From: Protopterus annectens
Lineage: Eukaryota > Chordata > Ceratodontiformes > Protopteridae
NCBI RefSeq assembly: GCF_019279795.1
Contig: NC_056725.1
Location: 1,606,324,293 to 1,606,388,292 of the forward strand
DNA length: 64,000 bases
Direction: 5' to 3'
The notes under the pieces were generated by a model, which saw only the letters and a program-made list of their open reading frames with translations, ran no database searches and was not told the DNA's origin. Made by a program: the position numbers and the translations under genes. Shown here one piece after another: positions 62,961 through 64,000 of the stretch (within the stretch, counting starts at the first letter, position 1; every line of letters starts with the position of its first letter).

Positions 62961-64000
62961 GCTAGGGAGACACCTGCATAGGACACCTCTTCAGCATGCT
63001 GCATTCTGTGGGTATTCCCATACAGAAGTGGGGTCATACTTTACTCATTCCCAACAGCAAGGATCTCACCTGTGAGATACCTGTGGGTGTTGGGGGGTGA
63101 ACTGAGTGCATGTGTGATACGTCAGCTTAGAGCACATGCCTCACAGGTATAAGTGGGACCTTATCCATATCCCACCTTGTGCACGGCCATCGGCAGTCTG
63201 GCATTAGTGTGTAACAGTGCTTTGGTGGTGTGGCAGTGATTGGGCAGGCAACTAGTATTCCATAGTAGAGGGACACCTAATGTTATGCTGACCTCTAGAT
63301 ATATAATTCCACAGTTGTGTGCAGCTGAGAGTTATTGTAGGCACTGGATAGGGTACTCCCGCATGTGTAGTGTTACCATGTAGTTCCCCCTGTTTATGGC
63401 CTATCCGGTTTTCCACTATTGACTGCTATTGACATCTGGACAGTGTACAACCATTAACATGGGTGTCACTGTGAAGCACATTGGCTGGCACTGCAGTTAC
63501 TGGGACATGGCCCTGTCAAGAACAGTACTAAATCTGGGCCACTGAGACACAGCATGCAGACCTACATGCTGACCACTTCCACACAACATTAAACAGACAG
63601 AAACTTAGCACACTGACCCCTACATATTGTAGACATGCACCAATTTATCATGTTGACTGGGACATCTCTGGCACTCTGTGCTCCACTGATATTACTCCAC
63701 AAACTTCCATGCTACTGCATTTCTACATGGGGTTGTAAGGGGGGCACACCAGATGACTTTAGACATTTGCAATAACTGTAGCTGTATTTCACTTACTCTG
63801 TTTACTTCCATTTAGTATTGTATTGTGACCTGTCTAGCACAAAGGAGGCATATCAGTAGAATACATGTTAGATTTTATTTGCATACATTTCAGTGTCTGA
63901 CTTCTTGCCCTTCAGAACTATGATGCAACTGCCAGACCTGTTGTACTATGTCTGTGTAGGTCTGTAGGGGGGCTGTTCACCATTGGCAGCATTTGAGGAC
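62961..64000. other. No recognised feature
   Basis: Unassigned DNA to the right edge. A weak tRNA-like stretch at about 63115-63185 (CAGCTTAGAGCACATGCC, GGGACCTTATCCATATCCC) is not convincing. Confidence 0.4.

Overview
This window looks like gene-poor, AT-rich, repeat-dense DNA from a vertebrate with a large genome. I found no ordinary host gene. Almost everything recognisable is a transposable element, and most copies are broken. The mix is CR1-type LINEs with an SGNH-esterase ORF1, a second LINE family that shares its 3' tail with a V-SINE-like SINE, an RTE-X-like LINE, a Ty3/gypsy fragment, a Penelope-like element, a PIF/Harbinger transposase and Harbinger-type Myb genes, a Tc1-type transposon and TIR-bearing MITEs. 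That combination points to a fish-grade or sarcopterygian vertebrate (a lungfish-like or coelacanth-like genome). This is an inference, and the species cannot be fixed from the window.

Layout. 0-9 kb: a (TG)n tract, V-SINE and tRNA-type SINEs, several copies of a ~300-bp MITE, then a decayed RTE-X-like LINE (5.9-8.3 kb) and a CR1 fragment. 9-16 kb: mostly unassigned DNA plus a second LINE (13.4-14.9 kb). 16.1-16.9 kb: a dead Harbinger transposase. 18.6-19.7 kb: a LINE C-terminus, two SINEs and a long (CTAA)n array. 19.9-32.4 kb: CR1 copies, a Ty3/gypsy RT and remains of an L1-like LINE. 33.4-37 kb: a V-SINE, a cluster of palindromes, a MITE, a Harbinger-type Myb exon pair and a duplicated putative microexon. 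37.1-45.1 kb: the best CR1 element (plus strand, ORF1 intact, ORF2 frameshifted). A second CR1 (minus strand) is inserted in the duplicated sequence upstream of it. 45.1-49 kb: a Myb C-terminal exon candidate, a Penelope GIY-YIG remnant and a large near-perfect inverted repeat. 49.1-51 kb: another CR1. 51-64 kb: SINEs, MITEs, a full-length dead Tc1-type transposon nested in an intron of a Harbinger-type Myb pseudogene, and unassigned DNA.

Functional logic. The elements form partnerships. CR1 and other LINEs supply reverse transcriptase and endonuclease, and at least two SINE families carry tails matching the 3' ends of LINEs present in the same window, as expected for borrowed retrotransposition machinery. 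The Harbinger transposase and the Myb/SANT-like genes are the two protein types Harbinger transposons normally carry. The MITEs would depend on transposases in trans. No autonomous element here looks active, because each recognisable enzyme has frameshifts, stops or lost catalytic residues.
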